Assembly (NCBI RefSeq): GCF_037975245.1
Contig: NC_092572.1
Location: 23,358,489 to 23,422,488 of the forward strand
Source: Apostichopus japonicus
Lineage: Eukaryota; Echinodermata; Holothuroidea; Aspidochirotida; Stichopodidae
Length of the DNA: 64,000 bases
Direction: 5' to 3'
A program made the translations under genes and the position numbers. Of the stretch, positions 46,725 through 57,849 are shown piece after piece. The notes below the pieces were generated by a model. The model was not told the DNA's origin, did not search any database, and saw only the letters and a program-made list of their open reading frames with translations. Each line of letters opens with the position of its first letter. The first letter of the stretch is position 1.

Positions 46725-47945
46725 GAGGTGATAGTGTTTGATTTTAGTTTAAATACAATCAAAACAATCATCTGGAAAGGATTAGGAGATTAACCTGTAG
46801 ATATAACAGTTTATGGAGATAATCTGTTTACATCAACAGACTAAAGTATACTAGAAGTATATCATGGAGGGAAAGATGATACATGAATATAAACACTAGT
46901 TGTACGCAACAAAGTTGTACACAACATATAAGATAATCCCAGATGGCCACATAGCTGTGTTTCATTCTTGGATGATTCTCGTATAGTTATTGTGTAGAAG
47001 TATCAGTTGATATGTCTTTAATACTGAGACAATGCAATCGAACAGTGTGATATTACATGACCCTACAGAAGAAGCCTGCTGTGATTGTCAAGGATATTTA
47101 TTAGTTTATTTGATTCTAAGGAGGTGATAGTGTTTGATTTTAGTTTAAATAATATCAAGACAATCACCTTGAAAGGATTAGGAGATTATCCTAAAGAAAT
47201 AACAGTTTATGATGCAGTTCTAAGGAGGTGATAGTGTTTGATTTTAGTTTAAATAAAATCAAGACAATCCCCCTGAAAGGATTAGGAGATTATCCTAAAG
47301 ATATAACAGTTTATGATGCGGTACTTCTAATGAGGTGATAGTGTTTGATTTTAGTTTAAATAATATCAAGACAATTACCTTGAAAGGATTAGGAGATTAT
47401 TCTGCAGATATAACAGTTTATGATGCGGTTCTAATGAGGTGATAGTGTTTGATTTTAGTTTAAATAGTATCAAGACAATCACCTTGAAAGGATTAGGAGA
47501 TTATCCTGCAGATATAACAGTTTATGATGTGGTTCAAAGGAGGTGATAGTGTTTGATTTTAGTTTAAATAAAATCAAGACAATTCTGAAAGGATTAGGAG
47601 ATTATCCTGCAGATATAACAGTTTATGATGCGGTTCTAAGGAGGTGATAGTGTTTGATTTTAGTTTAAATAATATCAAGACAATCCCCGTGAAAGGATTA
47701 GGAGATTATCCTAAAGATATAACAGTTTATGATGCGGTTCTAAGGAGGTGATAGTGTTTGATTTTAGTTTAAATAATATCAAGACAATCACCTTGAAAGG
47801 ATTAGGAGATTATCCTAAAGATATAACAGTTTATGATGCGGTACTTCTAATGAGGTGATAGTGTTTGATTTTAGTTTAAATAAAGTCAAGACGATCCCCC
47901 TGAAAGGATTAGGAGATTATCCTGCAGATATGACAGTTTATGGAG
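46725..47945 (+). repeat. 104 bp repeat B array
   Basis: GAGGTGATAGTGTTTGATTT starts at 46725 (isolated), then 47121, 47225, 47332, 47436, 47540, 47641, 47745 and 47852: eight tandem copies at 101-107 bp spacing. Each unit includes TTGAAAGGATTAGGAGATTA and GATATAACAGTTTATGATGC. The 107 bp variant carries GTACTTCTAATGAGG in place of GTTCTAAGGAGG. The final copy runs directly into coding remnant copy 2, whose start shares its sequence, so B appears amplified from that remnant. Confidence 0.92.
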
Positions 47946-49140
47946 ATAATCTGTTTATATGTACAGACTAACTACAGGTACAATATGGAGGGAGAGATTG
48001 TACATGAATATGTTACAAACACCAAATGTAGAACACCAGGCTACTCTGAGCACTGAAAGAAGTATTGTTTTTTCTGGTGTTTGTATCATAGATGTATGAT
48101 ACTGGAGTTGTTGTTGTTTATTCTCTCTGAAGATTATCCATTCTTAACCATTCCTGGTGGTTTAATATGTAAACAGGTTTTTGTTTACAGCAACAAAGCA
48201 AGGAAAACTAATAGTATACACCCCAACAGTAAAGCAGAGTAGTATAAGAAGTAGTGAATGGGTACTGTACTAATCACCATGAATACAATAATATACATCA
48301 AGGCAGAAGACATTTATACCACACACAGTGATCAGTTACGCGATAGGGAAGCCAGCTGTATGATTGCTAGAGAGGGAGAGGTCTGTTTACAGACAACATT
48401 CATAAAACTGTTTGCATTAAATATTCCTGATTCTTCGTCGCAACTGATGACTCGGTTGTGCACTAAACTATTCGATCATTCAAGATGGCCGTCCTATACT
48501 GTAGGTGTGTTTCATTCTTGGATGATTCACGTATAGTTACTGTGCAGGAGAGGTCCGTTTACAGACAACATTCATAAAACTGTTTGCATTAAAAAATCCT
48601 GATTCTTTGTCGCAATTAAAACTCAGTTGTTTACTAAACTATTCGATCATTCAAGATGGCGGTATCGCTATGTTTCATTCTTGGATGATTCACGTATAGG
48701 TACTGTGCAGAAGTCAATAGAAGAGTTTTAAACTATATACTTTTTGATAGGATTTGAAGGAGATCATCCTAAAGATATAACAGTTTATGGAGATAATCTG
48801 TTAACATCTACAGACTATAGTATACTGGTATATATATATATATATAGTAGTATATATACAACATGGAGGGAAAGATTGTACACAAGTATAAAACACCAGG
48901 CTACTCAGAACACTGAAAGGAGTGTTGTTTTTCTGGTGTTTGTAGCATAGATACTGGAGTTGCTGTTGTTGTTGTTTATTCTCTCTCTGAAAATCATCCA
49001 TTCTTTACCATTCCTGGTGGTTCATTATAATGTAAACAGGTTTTTGTATACAACAACAAGACAAGCAGAACTAATAGTATACACCCCAACAGAGCAGCAG
49101 AGTAGTATAAGAAATAGTGCAAAGGATGATGCTGGGAAGG
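47946..49140 (+). pseudogene. Broken coding remnant, copy 2
   Basis: Same pieces as 43613-44730, here present nearly twice in succession: the CACCAGGCTACTC...GAACACTGAAAG block occurs near 48035 and 48892, and the ACCATTCCTGGTGGTT block near 48148 and 49008. Many stops and small indels. It ends in ACACCCCAACAGAGCAGCAG near 49083, as copy 1 does near 44563. Family not recognised. Confidence 0.5.
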
Positions 49141-49840
49141 AAAGTCTCCATAACTGTGATACGTGATGGGAAGGAGGTGAAAGAGCAACCGCATCACCTG
49201 CAGATCACAATTAGAAAGAGCCCCATCATCTATACACCAGGGAATTGCCTGCCGACAAGATCGGGCTTACCCACATTTCAAGTCATTAAGACCAGATACT
49301 GTTCTTTCCAAGTCCAATATGCCTCATATTTATTTATTTATTATTTTTAAAATTATTCCTTCGTTTACATATATATATATATTTATTTTAATATTAATAT
49401 TTAAGCTGTGTCAATTTTATTCTTCATATTCATTTTTAAGGGTTTTGTCATTTTCTTTTCAAGTCCAATTTGCCTCATAATGTCTGTGTGTACCTTGGAA
49501 ACATTAACCTACTCTTACAGGCTTTGAATACAGTTTGCAGTATTCAAAACAAGCACAGGGAACTGTTGGATATGTTTATTTGTGACAAAGAAAGTGAAGT
49601 ATGCAATGTTCAACACATGTAACACATGTGAAGAGAACAACACCATTGACAGTCTTCTGCTGAAGTGAGACAATGAAAACTTCAACTGAAACAATCAGAT
49701 GGTTTCAATGGATCAACACTCAACTGAGGGAACGACTGAAAAAGTGGAGACTACTGGAACAGTAACTGATGCCTTGTCTAGACTGGCTGAGAAATTAGAT
49801 AACTTCTGACACAACTTCTTAAGAAACAAACAAGCAAGTT
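49141..49840. other. Spacer, no gene recognised
   Basis: AT-rich with a small TA run near 49370. The part from about 49700 reads short frames that may belong to the retroelement remnant that follows, but no motif is clear. Confidence 0.45.
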
Positions 49841-49844
49841 ACTT

Positions 49845-51088
49845 CCAGGAATGCTGTTCTTCTCCAAAACCAAACTAAGCTGTCATCCAAGTAGATTTTC
49901 AGTGAAAATGCATCAATTAATTGAGCAAGTTGGGTTGCCCAAAGAAAACTCCCAAGCGCTGGCTGGCTTGCTTAACCCAGTTTGTAACACTAAAAGGCTG
50001 TAAAGATGAAGATGCCTTAGCTATGTTTGGACTACTCCTTAGAGATTCTGCTTTTGATTGGTTTACTTGTCTTGATGAATCTGTCAGGAAAGACTTCACA
50101 CAAGTCAAAGCTGCGTCTTGTTACGCTTCCAGGATGTGGTGCCCACTTGGCAAAGACTAAGCTCGTTTTTTACAGCTAAACAGGACCAGACAGAAACTGT
50201 AAATGAAATAACGTCTAGGATGAGCATGAGGGGTTCCGATCTGCCTCTTTCTACGGAAAAAAATTGTCCAAGCCACCCTGGCAGGCCTACTTTCCCACAT
50301 CAGGCCCTTCGTCCTTCAAAAAGACCCTACCACTGTCGAAGAAATACGTAGGGCGGCAAACCAACTCGCGACTTCTGTGGATTCGTCACGACAGGAAGAA
50401 GTGTTGATGGCTGTCCAAGGATTAGCAGACCAGCTCCAACAGCTAACTACAACCCAGGAGAGCTTTGCAGATTGGTTAAATTCCCTGTCTACTACGGTAA
50501 ATGCAGCCTCACTTGACCAGTCACACAGTGGAAGGAGAGGTCAACCACCACAATATCAGCAAAAACAGACGAGACGGACCTGGCAGAAATCTTTCCCACC
50601 ATCACAGGATGGCCCCGGTCCTTGGCATCAACAACCATCACAGACGCAGCGTGCTTGTTCAGGTGTGGTGAGTACGGGCACTTAAGGTCTAATTGTCATG
50701 CTCAAGATCTTACCTGTTACAACTGTGGTAAACTAGGACATATAGCTCGAGTATGTAGGTCTGGCCGTTATGTACCTCCCTTTCACTCAAACCAACCCCT
50801 TCCTCCAATCATCTGGGCTGCACCAGAATAACCAACAGCCCCAATAGCAATTACTGTCACACAGGCTCTCTTCACCTATGAATAGTTACTGTTTTGAGGC
50901 ATATTGTAGGGAATCTATCCCAACCCTCTCCCTGGTGCCTTCTGTGACCTTGGTGGCCCCACTTCAAAAGAATTTGACTAATCTGTTCCTAGATGGTAAC
51001 TTCCAGGAATGCTGTTGGTCTCCAAAACCAAACCAAGCTGTCATCAAAGTAGACTTTCAGTGAAAATGCATCAATGAATTGAGCAAGA
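49845..51088 (+). mobile_element. Decayed LTR-retrotransposon-like fragment with ~85-90 bp flanking direct repeats
   Basis: Direct repeats at about 49845-49928 and 51000-51088 share ACTTCCAGGAATGCTGTT, CCAAAACCAAAC and CAGTGAAAATGCATCAAT with only a few differences. Between them lies the gag-like remnant (separate entry). The repeats could be relics of termini, or a tandem duplication that captured the gag piece. They are too short to be full LTRs and I see no primer-binding site or pol. Confidence 0.6.
49921..50830 (+). pseudogene. Retrotransposon gag remnant with CCHC zinc knuckles
   Basis: Four partly overlapping open pieces (49921-50160, 50118-50351, 50377-50685, 50622-50831) in different frames read as one gag-like order. 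First a helical capsid-like stretch (WLACLTQFVTLKGCKDEDAL, DSAFDWFTCLDE), then a Gln-rich coiled region (LADQLQQLTTTQ), then a basic Gln/Pro region, then knuckles. The second knuckle is perfect, CYNCGKLGHIARVC (C-x2-C-x4-H-x4-C); the first, FRCGEYGHLRSNC, is disturbed by one residue. Frameshifts near 50130, 50270 and 50640 make it non-functional. The organisation resembles Gypsy-like gag of endogenous animal retrotransposons. No protease, reverse transcriptase or integrase follows. Confidence 0.75.
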
Positions 51089-51166
51089 TAAAAGTCCAGT
51101 CTGCTCATTGGAGCCACAAGCAAGTCACAATCTACACATGAGTTGCTTGGAAAAGACAAAGATACA

Positions 51167-51208
<42 letters not shown>

Positions 51209-51519
51209 TTAATGAACTTCAATTCTCATTATTGTTTTGCAAGGTATTAGTAAAGTAGAATAGTATTTCAAGTGTCCGGGTACCTTGGCGCAGGTATGAG
51301 ACCCTATTACATCCTACTCCCTATAAGACTGATGTCCCCTGGGTGAGAACATTGACCGGCCTGGGGTTACGCAGGGAATTAGGATTGACCGACCGTGAAT
51401 ACTGGTTGCTCATGGCAACAAAGAAAGGAGAATCTATAGTCTACAGAGGGGGAGAGGAAATGAAGGCTATCATAAATAAACTATGAAAACTCAGTTTTAC
51501 TCTAAAGAATTTAAGAATC
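51089..51519. other. Spacer with (TA)n tract
   Basis: TA microsatellite at ~51171-51203. Downstream 51300-51480 reads a short peptide-like frame, but nothing recognisable. Confidence 0.5.
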
Positions 51520-52020
51520 TTTCAAGATGGAAGGTCTTGAAGTTGTTTCATTCTTGGATGATTCTCGTATAGTCACAGTGTGTGACGAAAGCTGCATGTC
51601 GTATAATACACACACTGTACATGCCTTCAATACAGTGTTTGAACAGGACAGATACATCATTCATAGACCTGTTTGCATTAAATAATCCCGATTCTACGTC
51701 ACAATTAATGACAACAGGACAGATACATCATTTATAGACATGTTTGCATTAAAAGATCCAGATTCTACGTCACCGTTACTGACTCAGTTGTACGCATATG
51801 TATTCGATCATACAAGATGGCTGTTACATTGGCATTATGGGTGTAAACCCAAAGAGAATCCTACAACAAGACACTGCTCCAGAGGTTTTTGTCCATTGTA
51901 AACCGAAGGGAGATGAGGTACCTGCTGATCACACCAAAAAACGAACCATGGAAAAGGTACAATTTATGATGAGGCCATATCAGAGTCCTATGCACTATGC
52001 TATGAGCCTAGGGTAGCCTT
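51520..52020 (+). pseudogene. Broken coding remnant, copy 3
   Basis: A frame from about 51530 reads VVSFLDDSRIVTVCDES and continues to a stop near 51680. This is the least damaged version of the SFLDDSRIVTV piece seen in copies 1 and 2. Further pieces related to repeat A follow. Family not recognised; too fragmentary to be a gene. Confidence 0.45.
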
Positions 52021-52034
52021 TACCCTTGGGCCGA

Positions 52035-53720
52035 CAGTCTAAGATGGCTGTTACATAGTTAACTCTGGCCTATCGCTGTAGGTTTATATGCTAAGACGTT
52101 CTACTCGACAGCACAGCCAGTATGTTACTGAGATGAGGGTGCACAGGAACAGGCTAACAGTACTACTCAACTACAAGACAAGAACATCATTGATAGATCT
52201 GTTAACTTTTAATGTTCCTGATTCTTCGTCGCCATTAATGACTCAGTTGTTCTCAAAAGTATTTGACAATCTAAACTGAATGTAGCATCGATAACTTTTG
52301 CCTGTCACTGTAGAGTTTACATGCTAAGAAGGTCTACAGAACAACATGGCTTGTATGATACTAAGATAAGCTTACCCTGTAACGAGAGGGCAGTGTTCCA
52401 ATTCAAATACAGGACAAGAACATCATTCAAAGATCTGTTTACGCTAAATGTTCCTGATTCTTCGTCGCCATTAATGACTCAGTTGTCCTGACAAGTATTT
52501 GACAATCTAAACTGAATGTAGCATTGATAACTTTTGCCTGTCACTGTAGAGTTTACATGCTAAGAAGGTCTACATAACAACATAGCTGGTATGATACTAA
52601 GAGGAGGTTATGCTGTACATAAAAAGAGGGCAGTGTTCCAATTCAAATACAGGACAAGAATATCATTCATAGATCTGTTAATGTTAAATGTTCCTGATTC
52701 TTCGTCGCCATTAATAACTCGGTTTTACACAAAAGATTTTGACAATCTAAAATGAATGTAACATCGATAACTTTTGCCTGTCACTGTAGAGTTTACATGC
52801 TAAGAAGGTCTACAGAACAACATACCTGGTATGATACTAAGATAAGCTTACCCTGTAACAAGAGGGCAGTATTCCAATTCAAATATAGGACAAGAACATC
52901 ATTCATAGACCTGTTTACTTTAAATGTTCCTGATTCTTCGTCGCCATTAATGTCTCAGTTGTTCTCAAAAGTATTTGACAATCTAAAATGAATGTAACAT
53001 CCATAACTTTTGCCTGTCACTGTAGTGTTTACATGCTAAGAAGGTCTACAGATCAACATGGCTGGTATGATACTAACATAAGCTGATCCTGTAACAAGAG
53101 GGCAGTATTCCAATTCAAATATAGGACAAGAACATCATTCATAGACCTGTTTACTTTAAATGTTCCTGATTCTTCGTCGCCATTAATGTCTCAGTTGTTC
53201 TCAAAAGTATTTGACAATCTAAAATGAATGTAACATCCATAACTTTTGCCTGTCACTGTAGTGTTTACATGCTAAGAAGGTCTACAGATCAACATGGCTG
53301 GTATGATACTAACATAAGCTGATCCTGTAACAAGAGGGCAGTATTCCAATTCAAATATAGGACAAGAACATCATTCATAGACCTGTTTACTTTAAATGGT
53401 CCTGACTCTTTGTCGCCACTAATGTCTCAGTTGTTCTCAAAAGTATTTGACAATCTAAAATGAATGTAACATCCATAACTTTTGCCTGTCACTGTAGTGT
53501 TTACATGCTAAGAAGGTCTACAGAACAACATAGCTGGTATGATACTAAGAAGAGGTTACGATGTAACAAGAGGGCAGTGTTCCAATTCAAATATAGGACA
53601 AGAATATCATTCATAGATTGTTTACGCTAAATGTTCCTGACTCTTCGTCGCCATTAACAACTTGGTTTTACACAAAAGAACTTGACAATCAATACTGACA
53701 AGCCAATAACCCTGTACTCT
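52035..53720 (+). repeat. 236 bp repeat A, third sub-array
   Basis: About seven copies. AATGAATGTAACATC starts at 52751, 52987, 53223 and 53459, exactly 236 bp apart, and the copies at 52988-53223 and 53224-53459 are almost identical, indicating very recent duplication. The frame shifts by two at each step (236 = 3x78+2), so the array cannot be one long protein. Confidence 0.93.
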
Positions 53721-54850
53721 TTGGGCTTTTCACGTCAGTGTACAGTTAGTACTGGATTTGTAAACTTCTTGTAAAGTTCTACAAAACCAATTGTGTGATT
53801 TCTTTTTCAATGAGATGAGGGTACATCATAACACGCTTTGCTGTGTCCTAATAGAACCTAGGGGATTGACATAATTCAAAGACATGCTGAGAGTAACACC
53901 TTGATCAGAATGGCGGAATCGTTACGTCTGTCAGCCGTATGCCTACTGCCAGGTGTAACAGTACGACTGAGTGAAACAGTACGACTTATCCTGAGAGACA
54001 GGTCTCTTGGATCTTAACAAGGTGAAGACTGGCCCAAGGATATAACAGTTTGCAATAAATAATCTGTCTTAAACCCACACACATGACATGCAACATGGAT
54101 ACATGTATACTTATTAACATGACAGTAATATCTCAACAACTGTCTGGATAAATAAAAAAAAAAATAAAGCAAACATTCCCCTCTGACCTGTTTACATGAA
54201 ATAGTTTTGAGGCTTCCAAGAGATTTTGCCATTTTAGATAAATTGACGGGGCGTGTACCATTCATGAAAGGGTTCAATAAGGAGTTTGTACTGCGCAATC
54301 TGTTAGAATTGTAGTGCACTAGGCTATGTAACTAACGTACATGATTGGAAGGACCCTCAATGTAGCCGACACGGCCATTCGGTGATCGATCACCAGACAC
54401 AAAAGTTTTCACGAGTGGGGATCAAAGTTTGTGTGTCCTGGTTCATGCCGTTTATTGAGGAGTACGCAAACTCACTAGTTTATCATTAAGAGCCAAAGCA
54501 GTGACAGGCTAACGACTTGCAAGGTTGGAAAATCACTCTAGAGACTTGCGGGAAGCCCATTATGATGAGGAGGAAGATGCGTATCAAGCTAACTTTTTGG
54601 GAGACAAGTTTAAGTTTCTAATAATGACAAATGACATTATACTTAGGCTACCTAAGTGAATTGTTATCTCTCTCTCTCTCTTGCTGACTGAAAGTTTGAT
54701 TATTGATTGATTACAGGTCGACAACTCAAGGTACACTGATGTACACCACTCTTTTCACTCGTAGTCATTAGAGATGTCACATCATAAACTGCTTCTGTAG
54801 GGTATACATGTTTAAGTTTTCTTCCTATCAACTGAGGATATTTTAGTAGA
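53721..54850. other. No gene recognised
   Basis: Non-repetitive by eye apart from a CTCTCTCTCTC tract near 54668. Short frames only. Confidence 0.5.
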
Positions 54851-54984
54851 TGTATTTATTACTTCACAGTCAGGATACACACCCCCCCCCCCCATCCCCC
54901 ATCAAAACAAAAATTTCCTTAGAGATAAGAAAGATCTTTGGTATGATCGCCTCTGCAGTAAAGAATGAGGAGGGGCACAAAATG

Positions 54985-55640
54985 AAGACGTCATTGAAGA
55001 ACTCATTTAGAGCAAATGCAAAACCCCACCAGCCCCCTCCTCCAACGACCTACACAGTCATGGGAGAAGGGCTGGGGAGTAGCAGTAACTTGCTCCAAAA
55101 TGGGGGCATGAAGATCCCCCGTGACTGCAAGCCATGATGTTTCTCATGTCAAGAATATGACTGACAGATCTAATGTGTTCACTGGAGAGCAAACATCAGA
55201 TGGAGTAAAGAATTGGGGGATGCAACCCACCCCCACCCCCCAACGACCTACACAGTCATGGGAGAAGGGCTGGTGAGTAGCAGAAACTTGCTCTAATATG
55301 GGGGCATGCATCCCCCAGTGAGGGCAAGCCATGATGTTTCTCATGTCAAGAATACGGCTGACAGATCTAATGTGTTCACTGGAGAGCAAACATCAGATGG
55401 AGTAAAGAATTGGGGGATGCAACCCACCCCCACCCCCCAACGACCTACACAGTCATGGGAGAAGGGCTGGTGAGTAGCAGAAACTTGCTCCAATATGGGG
55501 GCATGCATCCCCCAGTGAGGGCAAGCCATGATGTTTCTCATGTCAAGAATACAGCTGACAGATCTAATGTGTTCACTGGAGAGAAAACATCAGATGGAGT
55601 AAAGAATTGGGGGATGTACACGGGCTGATGATGGCCATGT
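54985..55640. repeat. 197 bp tandem repeat, ~3.3 copies
   Basis: TCATGGGAGAAGGGCTGG recurs at 55058, 55256 and 55453 (198 and 197 bp). Each unit also holds CAACGACCTACACAGTCATG, GGGGGCATGCATCCCC (palindromic) and GCTGACAGATCTAATGTGTT. The central two copies are almost identical; the first is more diverged. Confidence 0.95.
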
Positions 55641-56779
55641 GGGAGATGTAAGTGTCATTTTGGGACCTGGTCAACTAGAACATAAACCATGTTGTAGCTC
55701 CAGTCTAACCACATCTTCTGGTGGGTTTAACACTCTTAAAGTAGTTATTACATCCCTTTGACATTTATGGAAGCTTTGAAGTGCCATAATTTAGAAGAGG
55801 AACACTTGAATAAGAAAGTACCCATGGCTTTCTCTGATCATTCCAAACATGTAAAATGACCAAAGTGGCCCATATCCACACCAAAAAAATAAATAATAAT
55901 ATTCCATCTGTTGTCAATAGCACAAAGCATCCAATGCCTTGCAATAAACACAAATGTATATCAATTTAGAGTGACACAACTGAGAAGATCATTCCACACA
56001 TTACACATTCCCATGAACAGTTTTGGAGAGAGAAGTGGTCCTATTTCTTTACAACAACCTTGGTGAAAGGTGGCAATCGAGATTAAGTGACAAGCCAAAG
56101 GACACACCAACATAATGGTCTAGCCAACCATTTGAATAGAACATTGTCAGTATATATTCATGTGATCCTTATTTATTCATGAGATGTGTTTCGTTTGCGC
56201 TACAGAGATGATCAGAGAGATGTGTACTGTACCTCTGTACGATACTATGTACTGTGCTGTACTGTTTACTGTACTGTTATCTTTCCCCAGCGTAGGTAGC
56301 TTGTATAACTGTTGTTATCTTAACACATAAAATCTTTGAAGTGTTTCATTGATTTACACAGTAAAACTTATGATCTTGCCCCAGACTAGAACCTGCTGTC
56401 CTGAAAGATTGCAAAAGACCATTGCCTTAACCACTTGATATTAATGTTACCATTTAAAAACTAAGATTTCTTCAGTCACATTAATGTTACCATTTTAAAC
56501 ACTTGGATTTCTTTGGCCACAATGATGTCCCTTATAGCTCATCAGGGATACATCATCATTATTTCTTCAATTCTAGGATTGAAAAGTACCTATTTCCATG
56601 ATACCTCTGTATGTGATGAAACCATAACACGAGAGAAATCAATCCAGCAGTTAGTTGGGAATCTCTTCAAGTAGACAGTGCTCCTTGTCTTCTGAATTAG
56701 GATGATGAAAAATGCTCTCCAACCTGAAAAAAGACAAAGGAAAACAAGATGGTAAAATATAAGGAAATGCAGAAAAATG

Positions 56780-56877
<98 letters not shown>

Positions 56878-57849
56878 CATCAATGAAAACCATATGATAC
56901 ACAAGCAGCCATTTAGAGTCCTGAGCAGAAAACATACTTTATTGTGTGTTTTACAAGCCCAGACGAAGTAAAACCCAAATCTCAAGCTTATCTCCAAACC
57001 TAACTCACCAGTCCAGCTATCTATATCATACTTATATGGAAAAACACATCTTGCATTGATAAAAAATATATGCAAATTTACTTCTATCAAATCTGATGGC
57101 ATCAGTGGTAAGTTAAATGAGTATGAACTCAAGCAAAGATAAATGTGGTGTTTCTGACTTGTGTAAAAGTAGGCCTGACGTTTCGATCCTAGCAGGATCT
57201 TCTTCAAAGGCTAAATGACAAGTAACAGTAACAGAAGGGACAAAAACACGAACAGAATACAGACAGGTTAATGAGCATGGTGAACACTTGTGTTTCTGAC
57301 TTGAGAACAATTTCTAACAACAGAGGTAAGTAAGTCTAGTACAATAACACTGCGTGATTGCATGGTCACAAGTGATGGGAAGCAATATCAGTAAGAAGCT
57401 TGGCACCAGAGCCAATCACATAACTCATATGAACTACGGATATAAACTTTCTTCAAATGCATCTCCCCATGGAATTTAGTGGAACCCCCTAAGCAGACTA
57501 GTAAATCAAATCTGTACTTGGCTACATACACACATACATTTTGGGAGACAATGTAATTCACTCTTGTTCTCAACCCCCCTCCCCCCCCTACTTCTCCACC
57601 TCTCTCCTGGAACCACTCCTTACCGAGCCACCTAAGTTCAACGACCAGATCGATGAAGAAATGTGCCGATACAAAATTATCTTCAAAGATAAAAATCTGT
57701 CAAATTTTAAAATATCTTTTTACATCTGCAAACATGAAAAAATGAAGCTTCTGTAACAAATAAACATAAAAACTTACACCACAGTTCAGGATACACGAAG
57801 GAGTTGCTATGGAAACCTTCGTAGGTGGGTGTGCTGTGTTCAGTCACCT
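55641..57849. other. Downstream flank of ZNF511, no gene recognised
   Basis: Includes a (TA)n tract at ~56778-56875 and a dispersed-repeat-like block at ~57170-57230 (CCTGACGTTTCGATCCTAGC, then AGGATCTTCTTCAAAGGC), which contains the short inverted repeat GATCCTAGCAGGATC. Tyr/Ile-repeat frames are read through the TA tract. Confidence 0.55.

Noticed and set aside
42770-53720. A long repeat protein gene encoded by the A and B arrays
   Set aside because: Unit lengths of 236 and ~104 bp shift frame each time and stops are frequent.
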